Origin: Phallus indusiatus | Taxonomy: Eukaryota > Basidiomycota > Agaricomycetes > Phallales > Phallaceae | Assembly (NCBI GenBank): GCA_027605045.1 | Contig: JAQFWX010000018.1 | Coordinates: 310,001 to 374,000, forward strand | DNA length: 64,000 nucleotides | Direction: 5' to 3' | Part shown: positions 23,265-35,576 of the stretch, piece by piece | How positions within the stretch are numbered: position 1 is the first letter of the stretch | Layout of the letters: every line of letters begins with the position of its first letter | Notes under the pieces: generated by a model | Told to the model about the DNA's origin: nothing | The model's input: the letters and a program-made list of their open reading frames with translations, nothing else | Databases searched by the model: none | Translations under genes and position numbers: made by a program

Positions 23265-26200
23265 ATGAGGTTGCTCGAGTTCGTTCTGAGGCTTTTTATA
23301 TTCCTCCTCTTCCCTCTTTCTTCCGTCCGTGCTATCGTCTGGCGTGCAGATTTAGTCGATTACAATCTAAACACCAACCAAAACGCCACTTCGGTTCTTG
23401 AATACCAAACCGCACAGCGAAGCTCTTACACGCCCTCGCCAACAAACTGGCGTTCTTTGCCATTTTATATCGTACTCCTTGATAAGTACGCCGATGGTGA
23501 TCCTACCAACAACGATTTCTTCAACACCACTTTTGAGAACGACTGGCGAGAGACAGGCCTAAGATATGGGGGTGATCTAACCGGTTTACGTTCCAAGCTC
23601 GATTACCTGCAGGGAATGGGCATAAAGGGAATATTCATTGCTGGGACCGGTTTTTTAAATATGCCTTGGCAAGCTGATAGTATGTCCTCGTGAATTAAAA
23701 GAAAAGTTTGTTTTTTAATCTGATTTTCCAGGTTACTCTGTGATTGATTTTAGTCTTATGGACCCTCATTGGGGACCTATCTCGGAATGGCAAAGTCTTA
23801 TCGACGAGATTCATTCCAGAAATATGTACATCATCATGGATTTCACGGTCTCAACCATGGCAGATTTTATTGGGTTTAAAGGGTACGTTAGGTACTTGCT
23901 CCGCATATACGACGCCTGAGCGAAATTTCAGCCACTTAAATGAATCTACCCCGTTTTCAACAAATCAGTATCAAACAGTATGGAAGCTGCCAAATTATGC
24001 TCCCTGGGGACTGGAAACATACCCAGATTTTGCGATTGATAACAGTTGGAATTCGTCATGCGAACTCCCTACCCTGTGGAACGATGATGGAACTGAAATT
24101 GACGCTGCATCAATTCCATTTTCAGGCTGTTATCTTTCGGAATTTGATCAATTCGGTGACATGGAAGCATTCGGTGTTCATCCGGATTGGCAACGTCAAC
24201 TTTCCAAGTTTGCCTCTGTTCAAGACAGATTGAGAGAATGGGATGCGGAAGTGATGGCCAAAATTCAAGTCTACGCTTGTCTGACAATCGAAGCCTTAGA
24301 CATTGATGGCATTCGCGTAGATAAGTCGACGCAAATCACGGTTGATGCCGTTGCCGAGTGGGCTACTGCCACAAAGGCTTGTGCAGCCAAGTTCCAGAAG
24401 GATAATTTTTTTATTGGCGGTGAAGTCACTGGTGGTGATACTTTCGGTTCACTATATCTGTAAGTGTTTTACGGCTGTTTTTATCGAAAGAAAGGCTAGA
24501 TGATGCGTAAAAGTGGGCGGGGCCGAACGCCAGATCAACGACCACCTGGATTTTTACAAGCGGCCAACGTAACAGAAAGTCAAGATCAGTATTTCTTACG
24601 AAGTGCACCAAATCATGGACTTGACGGAGTGGCATTCCATTATTCCATTTATCGAGCTCTCACTCGGTTCCTCGGGATGGACGGCAACCTCGAGGTGGCG
24701 TTTGATGTATCGTCTAACTTTGTAACGGCTTGGAATGAAATGATGGTCAATAACGATTTTTTGAATGCAAAAACCGGTCAACTCGATCCTAGACATATGT
24801 ATGGTCTTTCAAATTTCGATGTATATCGTTGGCCATCCTTGGTTAATGGTACGCAACGTGCCGCGCTTGGAATGCTTATTACGACTTTGGTCATGCCTGG
24901 GATTCCTTTGGTATGATCGCTTTATTTTTCCCCACTGAAATTTTTTCAAGCTCATAATTAACTCAGACCTACTATGGGGAGGAGCAGAACTTCTACATAT
25001 ACGATAATGGAGCTTCAAATTATTTGTTTGGGTACGTTCGCTCATGTCTTTTCATCTTTTGTCCTTCCTTACGGAACCCTAGCCGTCAAGCAATGAGCAG
25101 CTCACAGGCTTGGCAGCGTCATGGATGCTATAAGTTGGGCTCAGACCAATACTTCAATATGCCGCTGGAGAAAGCGCTACTCGGATGCTATGATGACTGG
25201 AATAGTTTAGACCACTTTGATCCCACGTCAGCTACTCGTCGTCTCATTGGTCACTTCAATTATCTCCGCTCGGTTTATCCGTCGCTACAGGATGGATTTG
25301 ATCTCGTACAAAGAGGGAACTGGACTCATTTTGAACAACTGCCTGGATCGAATGAAACGCAAACAGAGCTAGGATGGTGGACTGTATCTCGAGCCGCCCT
25401 TTCAGAAGTGCAAACTTTCCAAGGAAATCATACGGAGCAAGTCTGGATTATTTTTACGAATGAAAATGCATCACATACCTATTCGTTTGACTGCAACGGA
25501 CCGCTTTGGGTATCAACACCTTATCCTTCCGGTACAACGATCAAAAACTTGCTTTATCCGTATGAGACGTACCAGTTACAAGACTCCCTCGATCCTTTTA
25601 CAGGAAACAGTGGGCCACCATGGACTGGGTGTCTATCTCAACTCTCACTTCAGCCCTACGATTATAAAGTATTTGTGCCAGTTGATACCTGGGTTTCTCC
25701 GCTTCCTCGAATGACCAAATTCGTCCCAGGACACGACGCACGCATTCAAGTCGATACGAATAGCAACACCGGCACAAATGTTCCCATTTCGTTCGAGTTC
25801 AATATGGCTATGGACTGTGATAGTATTACGAATAGCCTAAAGTTCAATGTGTCTTCAAACGTTGACAGACTTCCACAGTTTGACCCTGGTAATGTTACTT
25901 GCGGGCCAGTAACTAATCCAGACCCTACAATAATTATTGGAGCCGACCTGTCTCAATGGGCTTGGTCGGTGACGTTGACGAATGTACCAGACGGAATCAT
26001 TGAACTCACGCTTTCAAATGTAACTACAGAAGACGGAAGTGCAACTACGGGAGTAAGCAGTACTCGTTGGGCACCATAATTTTTATGCTCAAAGATTTTA
26101 TTATAGGCAACTGATCATCTCATCTTCCGCAAAGGGACTGCTAAAAACGTTATGGTCTTTCCAAATGCTGATTACGACAACGACGCGTTTACATCGTCTG

Positions 26201-29200
26201 GCTCGGATTTTATATTCACGCATCAGGCAATCGGGGCAGACATGTTTCGTTATACATCAGATTATGGCCAGAACTGGTCCTCTTGGAACAATTGGGAGAA
26301 CGTGACAACTATACCTGGAGATGTATTCTCTTCGGAGGAAATATTTTGGGTTGGACAGCATATCATCGTACAGTGTACGTTCTGCTATATGATTTGGCCG
26401 AGTAAAGGAGTACTTTATTAACGCTACTAATATCTAGACTGGTCCGCTCTCACAATGTCCACCACACAAGTCGTTCATGCAGATCATAACTTCAACCTTC
26501 AACGGCGTGTTCCTCAGTTCCTCGTCAGAGGTCCATTCAATCAGTGGGGATTCGATCAGGGCGTACCTTTTCAAATGGAACTCATAGGAGATGGCCAATG
26601 GCAGCTGGAAATTATGTCGATCTGGCCTACATATTCGCAACTTAATGTTTTTGGTTTCAACGACTACTTTTACGGTGATACCGACGGTGACGGCGTTCTC
26701 GATCGTCTTCCTCCTAATTCTCTGGCACCTAACTACGTCAATATGTCTGCACCGCCTCATCCACACCTTGCCTGGGCATTGATCGTTGACGATTCTACCA
26801 TGAGGTGGACATTACAGCCTCGTGGGTTTTCGTTGGTCGGTGCCATCATGTATGCGCTTTTGCTTGTCATTCCTCTCATCACTGGGATCTTGGCGGTTCT
26901 GGTCTTCCGTTGGTCCTTCTATGGTATTCGGTATAATAAATGGGGCATGAAACCCAAAGAGTCCATTAATTATTTCTCGCTGATGGGACATTCCAAAGGG
27001 AGCGAAGTAAAAGGAAGCGAAAGACATTTCAGCGCTGTTCTGAATGAAAAGATGTCCAATCTTTTGCATAGCAGATTAAAAACCGATCCCATTGGCTGGC
27101 CCGAAGTCCCGGAGAAAAGACGAAAAGTGATCATTGCGACTCTGGAGTATGAAATATTCGATTGGAAACTCAAGGTTAAAATCGGCGGTTTAGGTGTCAT
27201 GTCGTCTCTAATGGGCAAAGCCATGACAGACGTTGACCTCATTTGGGTGGTTCCGAAAGTTAAGGATTTACAATACCCTGCCGGTGAATTTGCGGAACCG
27301 ATTGAAGTCATCATATTCGGAGAGCGATACCTCATTGAAGTCGAAACGCACACTCTGGACAACATCACTTTCGTTCTTCTTGACAGCCCGGTCTTTAGGT
27401 CCCAGACAAAGTCTGATCCTTACCCCCCACGTATGGACGATTTGAGCTCTGCCATTTTTTATTCGACTTGGAATCAAGCAATTGCCGCGACGATCAGAAG
27501 AAATCCTGACATTGATATATATCACATTAACGACTATCACGGTGGATTGGCCGCCATATACCTGCTGCCCAAGGTTATACCCGTCTGTCTTTCTTTGCAT
27601 AACGCCGAATTCCAAGGTCTCTGGCCTTTACGCACCAAAGAAGAAATGAAGGAAGTCTGTTCGGCCTTCAGCATTAGTAAAGAGCATTGCGAAAAATACG
27701 TACAATTTGGAAACACTTTCAATTTGTTACATGCGGCCGCGTCATATATCAGTACTCATCAGAGAAGTATCGGCGTTGCAGGTGTCTCCGATAAATATGG
27801 GAAACGAAGTTGGGCGAGATACCCGGCGTTATGGACACTCAAGCATGTTGATTCCTTGCCAAATCCTGATCCGACCGATATTGAAGCTTTGGATGAAAAA
27901 CCTGTCGATCTCGCGAGTATAAAAGTTGATCAAGCTGCCGAAGCTTTGAGACCGGAACACAAGCGACAAGCACAAGAATGGGCCGGCATAAAACAAGATC
28001 CTAAGAGCAATCTTTTTGTCTTCGTTGGTAGATGGTCAAAACAAAAAGGCGTTGATCTAATTGCGGATGTTATGCCCTCATTGTAAGTTGAAAGTGCTTG
28101 TGTAACTAACGTATTGAAGTGACATTGTTCGAAGGTTAGCCAAAAGGTCCGATATTCAATTAGTTGCTGTAGGACCTGTCATTGATCTTTATGGACGGTT
28201 TGCCGCTGAAAAACTGGCTCGACTTGCTCAGTTGTATCCTGATCGTGTATACTCTAAGCCCGAATTCACTGCGCTCCCACCATATCTTTTCAGTGGAGCC
28301 GATTTCGCACTTATTCCTTCTCGTGATGAGCCTTTCGGTCTGGTAGCTGTTGAGTTTGGTAGAAAAGGCGCACTTGGTGTTGGTAGTCGATTAGGTGGTC
28401 TTGGTCTTATGCCTGGATGGTGGTTCCCCGTCGAATCAACCTCGACAGGACACATGCTCTCACAATTTACGAAAACAATCAAGATGGCTTTGAAATCTAC
28501 GGAAGAAGAGCGTGCTATTCTTCGCGCACGTTCGGCAGTGCAACGATTCCCTGTTGTTGAGTGGCGACAACGCATGGAAGATTTACATCGACGGAGCATC
28601 ACCACTAGCCGTAGCGTTTCTGGTGAGAACGCCTGGCGTCCCTCGGATGGTCGCATGCAGAACTTTTCTTCTTCTGAGTTGGAAATGGAAGAATGGGAGC
28701 CTGAGGATCCTTCTCAGTATGATCAAGAACCCCTATATCCTCCTCCATTAGATTCAATGACACCGGTTCGAGGCAGTCAAGACACGCTGCGGAGTAATGG
28801 CCGAAAAGCATCATTCAGTACAGACATGTCTGATGACGAGTATCAAATTCCATCGAGAGATGGAACGGAGCATAATCATTACGGTAGTTTCTTATCTCGC
28901 GCAAACCGACAGTTTGCCAGAGACCAACGTCACGTTACCGATCCTTTCTTGAGTAATAGCCCAACCCAAAATAAACCCTTTGGATATCATTCTCGTGCTT
29001 CTTCAGTCGAATCTATTGCGTCAATCGTCGATGAGAAGGCCGATTCGCCATTGAACAAGGCGATCGCGACGGTACGTAACCTCTCATTCTATGCGGAGAA
29101 CCTCTGGAGTTAACATTCTTTACATCACGTAGTTCACAGATGCTGATGGCGAAGTAGTCCAAGAATTCATTAAGAAGCTTCAAGATCTGACTCCGGAGAA

Positions 29201-31386
29201 TTCGAAAACCGAACTTTCTATTGAACGTTTCTTGACTAAGAGCGAAGAGAAATTTTTCGGGAGACTTCGGAGGGATCGTCTGTCCAGTGCCGCTAGTATT
29301 CGATCATCTATATTGGAACCTAGTCCAGTTCGCTCCACTGAGGAGTCTCGTGTGCCCTGTAAGTGTCATAGCTTCTCTTTTTGTAATGTACTTTTGAAAC
29401 AGAATCCTTCTCACTAGCGCCTGATATCTCGTCCATGGACCAACAGGTTGGCTTTGGCACGAGCGAGGAGCTGGAATCAGACCCAACTGACGACGTAAAG
29501 GAGCTATTCTCGGATGGGGTTGTTCTAAGCAGGCTGCAAATTGCTCTCCAACGCCAAATTGGTGGATGGCCACTATATGCCATCATCTTGGCACTGGGTC
29601 AGGTCAGGTGCCGTCTATGCATTGAATGTACTGTGAAATTTAAAATCCTTATAGATGTTGGGCGCAACAAGTTTCCAAATTACGTTGCTATCTGGCCAGA
29701 ATTGGCAGAATAACTTACAACTCTATGTTCTAGGAGCCGTGTTTCTTGTTGCATCAGCCGTTTGGTATACTCTATTTAGGCTCAAACCATCTGTATATGT
29801 ACTCTCGTTTCCATGGATCTTTTACGGGCTCGCCTTCTTTCTCATTGGTTTACCTGCCGTGTCGAACGTCTTCCACGCTAGTGGAGATCTACTTGCTAAT
29901 TTCGCCACCTGGAGTTACGCAGTCGCTTCTGCTGCAGCATTTTTATACTTTGGCCTCAATTTTGGAGAGGAAGCGGTAAATTCAGATTCTGCATATAAAA
30001 GCCACTTTTTTAGAACTCGTTATAGGGCGCCGCGACTGATGTATGGGCCCGGAGGGCATGTATTGTTCAAGGCTCGCAACAAATCTGGATAACAGCGTTG
30101 TGGTATTGGGGTAACCAATTGAATGGAGCAATACCTAATTCCTCGCCTCCCACATGGGTTGTTCTCATTCTATGGCCCTTGGCTTTAGCATGCTTCATCT
30201 TCTTTTGGTTGATTTTGAAAGGTCTTCCTGGTATGTTCACATATGCAATATTGAGGTGCTTTATTTGCTTAAGTTTCATATAGACTATTATCGACAAGTT
30301 CCACCGAAAGTCCCAAATTTTTTGAAGACCCTTTTCCGTCGAAAGATTGTTGTTTGGTTAGATTTGTTGTTTTCTTTCGTTCATTACCATCTTCCTCATT
30401 CACTCGATCAGGTTCTTGGCATCGGAAGTTTTGAGAGATTACTGGCTCAGTGGAGTGAGTAACAAATAAAAACCATGTGTTCATATGCTGATCACAAAAA
30501 CCATGCCTTAGCCTTACGGTCGTAATTGGTCTTTCTTGTGGAGCTCTCCGATACCGAAATGGGCCAACTTGTTACTTATCGTTCTATTCTTTGTCTTCGT
30601 CTGGGGAGTTTTTCTATGGATCCTAATGTACTTGAGCAAGACTCATACTTGGATTTTACCCGTTTTCGCTGTTGGTCTTGGAGCTCCCCGTTGGTGCCAG
30701 GTACAAGTGTCTTAGTATCTTATAGATTAAGCTTGGACTTATAATGATCTAATGATCTATAGACGTTGTGGGGAACGTCCTCGTTAGCCCTGTATATTCC
30801 CTGGGCAGGAGCTGCCGGTCCATATCTTGGAACATCTCTATGGCTCTGGCTCGGAGTATTGGACGCCATTCAAGGTGTGGGCTTGGGTATGATTCTTCTG
30901 CAGGTAAGAGCCAAAGAACGTCACAAATTGCATCAATGCTACCCATGCATTTAGACGCTATCACGTCTCCACGTTTGTGCCACTCTAGCTTTCGCTCAAG
31001 TCATCGGTGCTATTTGTGTGATGGTTGCACGAGCGACGGCACCTAACCGCCTTGGTCCAACGAGTGTATTCCCGGACGCGGGAACATGGGACTTTACGAG
31101 TGAGTTTACTATATCCGTGGTTGGAGATTACACCGAACGCTTTTATCAAACAGGTGGACTAAAAGGTAGTCCCATGGCGTCGGCGCCATTCTGGATTGCG
31201 ATGTGAGCGATGACATTATCAACCGATTTGGAGATACTAATCCATGTTCTGTTGCTCTGCAGGATATGTCAGATTGTCATTGTAATAGGTTATTTCTGGT
31301 TCTACAGAAAAGAACAATTAGGTGGGTTCACGTCTCCTTCCGTTAAATACCGATACTAATATCGTCGATTTATAGCCCGACCATAA
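23265..31386 (+). CDS. AGS1: Cell wall alpha-1,3-glucan synthase
   Basis: Large plasma-membrane enzyme that builds alpha-1,3-glucan of the cell wall. Twenty-one exons keep phase from 23265 to 31386 and give 2340 residues, the usual size for Ags1/Mok1. Order: signal peptide (about residues 1-24); extracellular GH13 amylase-like domain with Asp-Gly-Ile-Arg-Val-Asp-Lys, thought to act in transglycosylation; a first membrane span near 1060; cytosolic GT5 glycogen-synthase-like domain with Lys-Ile-Gly-Gly-Leu-Gly near 1176 and the E-x7-E motif (Glu-Pro-Phe-Gly-Leu-Val-Ala-Val-Glu) near 1544; a Ser-rich linker; and a multi-span C-terminal domain ending Glu-Gln-Leu-Ala-Arg-Pro. Exon ends: 23679, 23882, 24459, 24910, 25031, 26052, 26374, 28082, 29071, 29358, 29602, 29975, 30230, 30356, 30454, 30700, 30903, 31099, 31202, 31321; the last exon (31376-31386) is 11 nt. 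Introns are 49-63 nt. Confidence 0.96.
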
Positions 31387-31526
31387 TCTTCTATTATTTG
31401 TTATAATTATGGACATGAAAGACTTTAGAACTGTATCAACGATAGACTATACTTAGGGACATTTCGGATTGCCTAGCTACTCATGTTTAGCTATCTAGCT
31501 AATCATCATCTATATACGGACAGCAC

Positions 31527-32605
31527 TCAATTCTTCTTCTGCATGATGATAACCGTAGTGTTATAAGGATATTTGAAGGTTCCTTGCTCTTGGTCAATCC
31601 AAACCTTGCCGTCACCTCTAGAAATAATCTCCGTAATTTCTTTCTTTAACATTTCCTTTGTTTCGTCGGAGGTAACGGCAATGTAACTTTTGGTGAAGGC
31701 GCGATCAATAGTCCCTGGCAAAGATCCCGTAATAGTATGACTGAACAGGAGTTCCTGCTGAGGCTGGAATAGTTTCGTGTAGGATGGTGTCTCAAAAGTC
31801 TGCCTCCAGAGTCCCAATCTGAACTGCGGAGTTCCCTGTTCGTAAGCTTCATACAAGTTGCGAAGCTGGGCGACCCATGGGGTAGCCGCGTCTAGAAAAT
31901 CAACACGTCTTATACAGAAAAGACCAGAGTGGATTCAAACCAACCCTCCAAGTTCCAGATTAATACTGCTCGACCATCATTGGTTAAAATTCTGTTGAAC
32001 TCAATGACAGCTTTCTCATAATCGGGACACCAGTGGAACGCTTGAGCTGCACTGCCTGTTAGACCTGTGAAACTAGCGATACTTCCCCTCATACCTACGA
32101 CAATTAAATCGGCCCATCCATCGGGGATGTGTGTATCGTCGAATGTGCCTTCAGCAATAGACACGCGAGGATCGGACAGTTTGCTAGAGAACTGATCGCG
32201 CATGCCTGCACCTATGTATGCATAAGAACAAGCTGTCAAGGAGGAAGGGGATGGTCAAACTAGGTTCAACAGCACGAAATTCCTTGACGTCGGATGCCCA
32301 TTCGGGATGTGATAAGAAGGCTCTCGTGAAAATACCAGTTCCAGCACCGATTCTGTCAACTCTAGTTAAAACGGTACATGGAGAAACGAATATAACGACG
32401 TACTCTGCGATGTTATAAGGTGGGCTCTTTTTCAAAGTAGCTCTGATTGCGCTTAGAGCATCACTCGGATAAGATGGTCTAGCTCTATGTTTTCGGTTGG
32501 AATACAGGTCGAGAGATGATTAGTGCGTAAGGCAAACCTATCGTAAAGTGCATTAGTTCCTGTTCCAAAGCCATTTTGGGCTATCTGGTGTACGTTCGAG
32601 GACAT
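31527..32605 (-). CDS. Class I SAM-dependent methyltransferase (Tmt1/Crg1-like)
   Basis: Five exons on the minus strand: 32605-32538, 32484-32404, 32352-32261, 32211-31945 and 31891-31527; 290 residues. The N-terminal Arg-Ala-Arg-Pro-Ser-Tyr-Pro block, the SAM motif Ile-Gly-Ala-Gly-Thr-Gly-Ile-Phe-Thr and the downstream Gln-Ala-Phe-His-Trp ... Leu-Ile-Trp-Asn-Leu-Glu segment are typical of the small-molecule methyltransferase group that includes yeast trans-aconitate methyltransferase and Crg1. The substrate is unknown. It is convergent with AGS1 (140 bp between stops) and divergent from histone H2B. Confidence 0.88.
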
Positions 32606-33134
32606 TTTACTTGGGCAGTCGAGAGAACAACACAGGATTATGTGTGGGAACCAAAGTAGATGCTACATGCATCCGCCGCGGCGGCAGGCCTAGTTTATTC
32701 ACCGTATCGGACAAGCTTCGATGATGGTGGATATGAAATATGTTGAAATTGACTCAGGTTCTCGTAACGTCGTGTGGATCCAACTCTGTATGATAAATCC
32801 ATTCTAACGATGTTCGGTTATTGTTTTATCGAGAATTTCGTGTCTACAGGCTTGACTGAATGGTTTGTTTGACTTTTGGGTTTTGGCCGTCCCAAGAGAA
32901 CGGATGAGTTGTTTGGTGCCGGTCCATCGGAGTTTTAAATTATCGCTCAAAACTCCGTCAGCTTACTTAAACGCGTCGCGCTGCCTTCACGCATCTCTAC
33001 CTCTAACCACCACTTCTCCTTGCTTCGTCGCACCTTGTTGTCTTACCACAATCTTAAACACGTTCATAAGTAAGTTGAATGTCATCTTTGTTGTTAAAAT
33101 TTCGTTCTTGACGCGTTTTTTGACAGTCTGAGAA
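32606..33134. promoter_or_regulatory. Divergent promoter region, methyltransferase / histone H2B
   Basis: These 529 bp separate the two start codons. The H2B side has a TC-rich leader (about 32965-33060). A GT followed by an AG just before the ATG (33072-33126) could be an intron in the H2B 5' leader. No histone-type regulatory site could be identified with confidence. Confidence 0.4.
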
Positions 33135-33786
33135 ATGGGCCCTAAACCTGCTTCAACTGTTGGTGGCAAAGCCCCAGCTTCGTCCACAGCTTCCAAGGCT
33201 CCGTCAACCGCAATGAAAGCTCCCTCAGCAGCCAAGAAAACTTCAAAGAAGACCGCGCCTGCGGCAGATACCGATAAAAAGAAGCGCAAGAAGCAGCGTA
33301 AAGAAACTTACTCGTCGTACATTTACAAGTATGTCGCGTCTCTCATTTGTATAGACTGCTGGCTGATCATTATTTGCCTAGGGTACTGAAGCAGGTTCAT
33401 CCTGACACGGGTATATCCAATAAAGCCATGTACGTTGAGTCTCGTCTGCTGAGGGACATTTGTGACCGGTTTATCCAGGGCTATCTTGAATTCTTTCGTC
33501 AACGATATCTTTGAAAGAATTGCAACTGAGGCCTCGAGTACGTATTCCGATTTTTCTTTGAATTTTGCCCGCTAATATTCCGACAGAGTTGGCCTCGTAC
33601 TCGAAGAAATCCACTATCTCATCTCGTGAAATTCAAACTAGTGTTCGTCTAATTCTACCTGGTGAACTTTCTAAGCACGCCATTTCTGAGGGTACCAAGT
33701 CTGTAACCAGTGCGTTGTTCTGTTGGAACAGATGTCATTTTTGAAGCTGACCTTTTACTCCAGAATTTAGTGCAGGATCTAAATAA
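33135..33786 (+). CDS. HTB1: Histone H2B
   Basis: Core nucleosome protein. Five exons: 33135-33328, 33382-33429, 33479-33537, 33587-33709 and 33764-33786; 148 residues. The Lys-rich N-terminal tail is followed by the conserved H2B histone fold, with [20 protein letters not shown] and Leu-Pro-Gly-Glu-Leu-Ser-Lys-His-Ala. The C-terminal Gly-Thr-Lys-Ser-Val-Thr-Lys block contains the conserved lysine equivalent to the Bre1 ubiquitination site. The N-terminus reads Met-Gly-Pro-Lys, a match to the X-Pro-Lys motif of N-terminal methyltransferase NTMT1/Tae1, encoded in this window at 48424-49406. Four introns interrupt a gene that is intron-free in animals. The divergent neighbour is a methyltransferase, not H2A, unlike the H2A-H2B pairs of yeasts and many other fungi. 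Confidence 0.97.
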
Positions 33787-34340
33787 TTGTATACTTTACG
33801 GGAGTCTGATCCCTTTCCGCTTATGTTTCATATATTTCTTTTTAAGCCACCATTCATGTAACTTGTTGTAGAGTTGACCATTTACCAATAATCAATATTC
33901 GCGCAAGAATGTATACTTGAGTACCTGAATGTTTTTCAATATTGTGATTTCTAAGTAACAGTTTATAAGAACGCGAGGATAAACACTAGTACGCGATGCA
34001 TTATGCATCGTGTGCGATGTAGATGTTCAAACAAGCCGGGCAACATTGCCTGTTGTCGATGTAACTGATTTGAGTCATTGTTGACGGGATAAATTCTATT
34101 GTATGAAGTACATCATATAAAATAGGCAAGAACATGGGAGTTAGTGCTACATATGTGAATGGTCCTTGATGCAATTCCGTGGATTAACCAACTGCCAGAA
34201 TGGTTCGCAATGCGGCGCCAATAAACACAAAGCCCAGCTAGGCAAGACAACAAATGGCGCGGTTTTCAATGGAGTACAACCCCAAAGATACCCAGGGTAT
34301 CGAAGTGGTTTGAAATAAGGGCCAAATTGGGTGGATGTGT
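33787..34340. other. Convergent intergenic region, H2B / PRCC-family gene
   Basis: These 554 bp lie between two facing stop codons. They are AT-rich and hold no exon that I can support. A frame on the minus strand at about 34147-34344 has no recognisable motif. A short near-palindrome ATGCATTATGCAT-like sequence is present near 33996-34008. Confidence 0.45.
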
Positions 34341-35467
34341 TCAAAATCCGTATTTATTTCCGGACTCCTTTCTGTTCCGTTTGGCTTGTGCGATGCGTTC
34401 TTCTAAAGCCTGGCGATTTTCGTACGCGTCCGTTAGAAGAGTAGACAACTGATGTCGGGTTTTTGCAAGAGATCCTGCCTTCGCAGCCTATAGTTGCTAC
34501 AGTCAAGACATTCGATCATGTGAAATAAGGGATTACTCGCCTTAATATTCATTCTCGGCGCGGAAGGCCCTCCGCCTGCATTTTTTGTCAATGCCTTCCG
34601 GTCCTCCTGTTCTTTTCTTGCTAGATCCAACTGTGCTTGAACGTCTATTTGGACAGCGCCTTCATACTTTGACTCATTATCCGATTGCTGGACGTCAGCA
34701 GTCCACGAGTTATAATATTTCATATAGTAATCGGAATCATATGCTGCCCATTGTCCCGAAGGTAATTGATAATATCCGGGATATGGATCTTGAGGTGTTG
34801 GCTCGGGGGGTTCAAAGGTTGGAACAGCAGGTGCTGACGAGACTGAGGTTGGTATAGTAGATACAGCGGGTGATGTTGGGAGCGTTCGTTTGATGGAAGT
34901 GTGTGTTGATCCTGTGGTTAACACTCTAAGACATCGAGAAACAAATGTTTAATAGCAATACAGACCTAATGAAAAGAAATCAACAGCTGGAGGCGAGTTT
35001 TCTCTAGCTTTGGTGCGACTTTTAAGGAGTGTTTGTATTGGGACCAGCGGCGTGTCATTTTCAATCGCTGTGGAGCCTGCAGCAGGCTCATCAGATAAAT
35101 CAGTGCTAATGCCGGTCGTGCGTTTGACTTCAAGGGTCTTTGGAGGTACGGGTATTGTTGATTTCGATGGGGCGGGTAACATTGCTAGCAGAGACGATTT
35201 CCCCGCAGGAGTGTCTAATCTTGGTTTCTTTGCTGGCCTGTGCTCCTCTTCATCTTCTTGTTCATCTAGCGTAGATGACTTCGTAGGTTTGGCTATAGTG
35301 AAGACCGTCCGCCTTGGTTTAGGTTTCGCCGAGTTGACGGGAGGTGGCAGAGCTAGCAATGACGTCGATGTGGTTGCGTTTCCTTTAGTAGTTGACTTGC
35401 TTTCGGTTTTAATTGGTTGCTCTGTGTCGCTTTCATCGCTGCCATACGCGTCAAGGCCTTTTAACAT
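34341..35467 (-). CDS. PRCC-family protein (proline-rich, MAD2B-interacting, splicing-associated)
   Basis: Three exons on the minus strand: 35467-34966, 34923-34541 and 34487-34341; 343 residues. The N-terminus Met-Leu-Lys-Gly-Leu-Asp-x-Tyr-Gly-Ser-Asp-Glu, the proline-rich acidic middle and the C-terminal helix (Arg-His-Gln-Leu ... Gln-Ala-Lys-Arg-Asn-Arg-Lys-Glu-Ser-Gly-Asn-Lys-Tyr-Gly-Phe) match the fungal relatives of human PRCC, annotated as mitotic checkpoint regulators that bind MAD2B and also found in spliceosome preparations. The start was placed at 35467 because the conserved N-terminus begins there; an in-frame ATG 15 codons upstream exists. The first intron is only 42 nt; the second (34488-34540) uses a GC donor. 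It is divergent from NUP133 by 109 bp. Confidence 0.85.
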
Positions 35468-35576
35468 GATAATCGTATTAATGAGGAACGGATATGAGGT
35501 GCTGAAGAACACAACTTGTTAAATTCAGAGCCCGCGTCACGCGACTCCCTCGCAGCTCGTCAAACGCCTCGTACTA
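35468..35576. promoter_or_regulatory. Compact divergent promoter, PRCC-family gene / NUP133
   Basis: Only 109 bp separate the two ATGs. The sequence has a GC-rich centre (CCCGCGTCACGCGAC near 35531-35545) with an imperfect inverted arrangement, a plausible shared factor-binding site. No TATA box was seen. Confidence 0.45.

Noticed and set aside
34147..34344. Short open frame on the minus strand between H2B and the PRCC-family gene
   Set aside because: No motif, located in a convergent 3' region, and no donor or acceptor that joins it to a neighbour.
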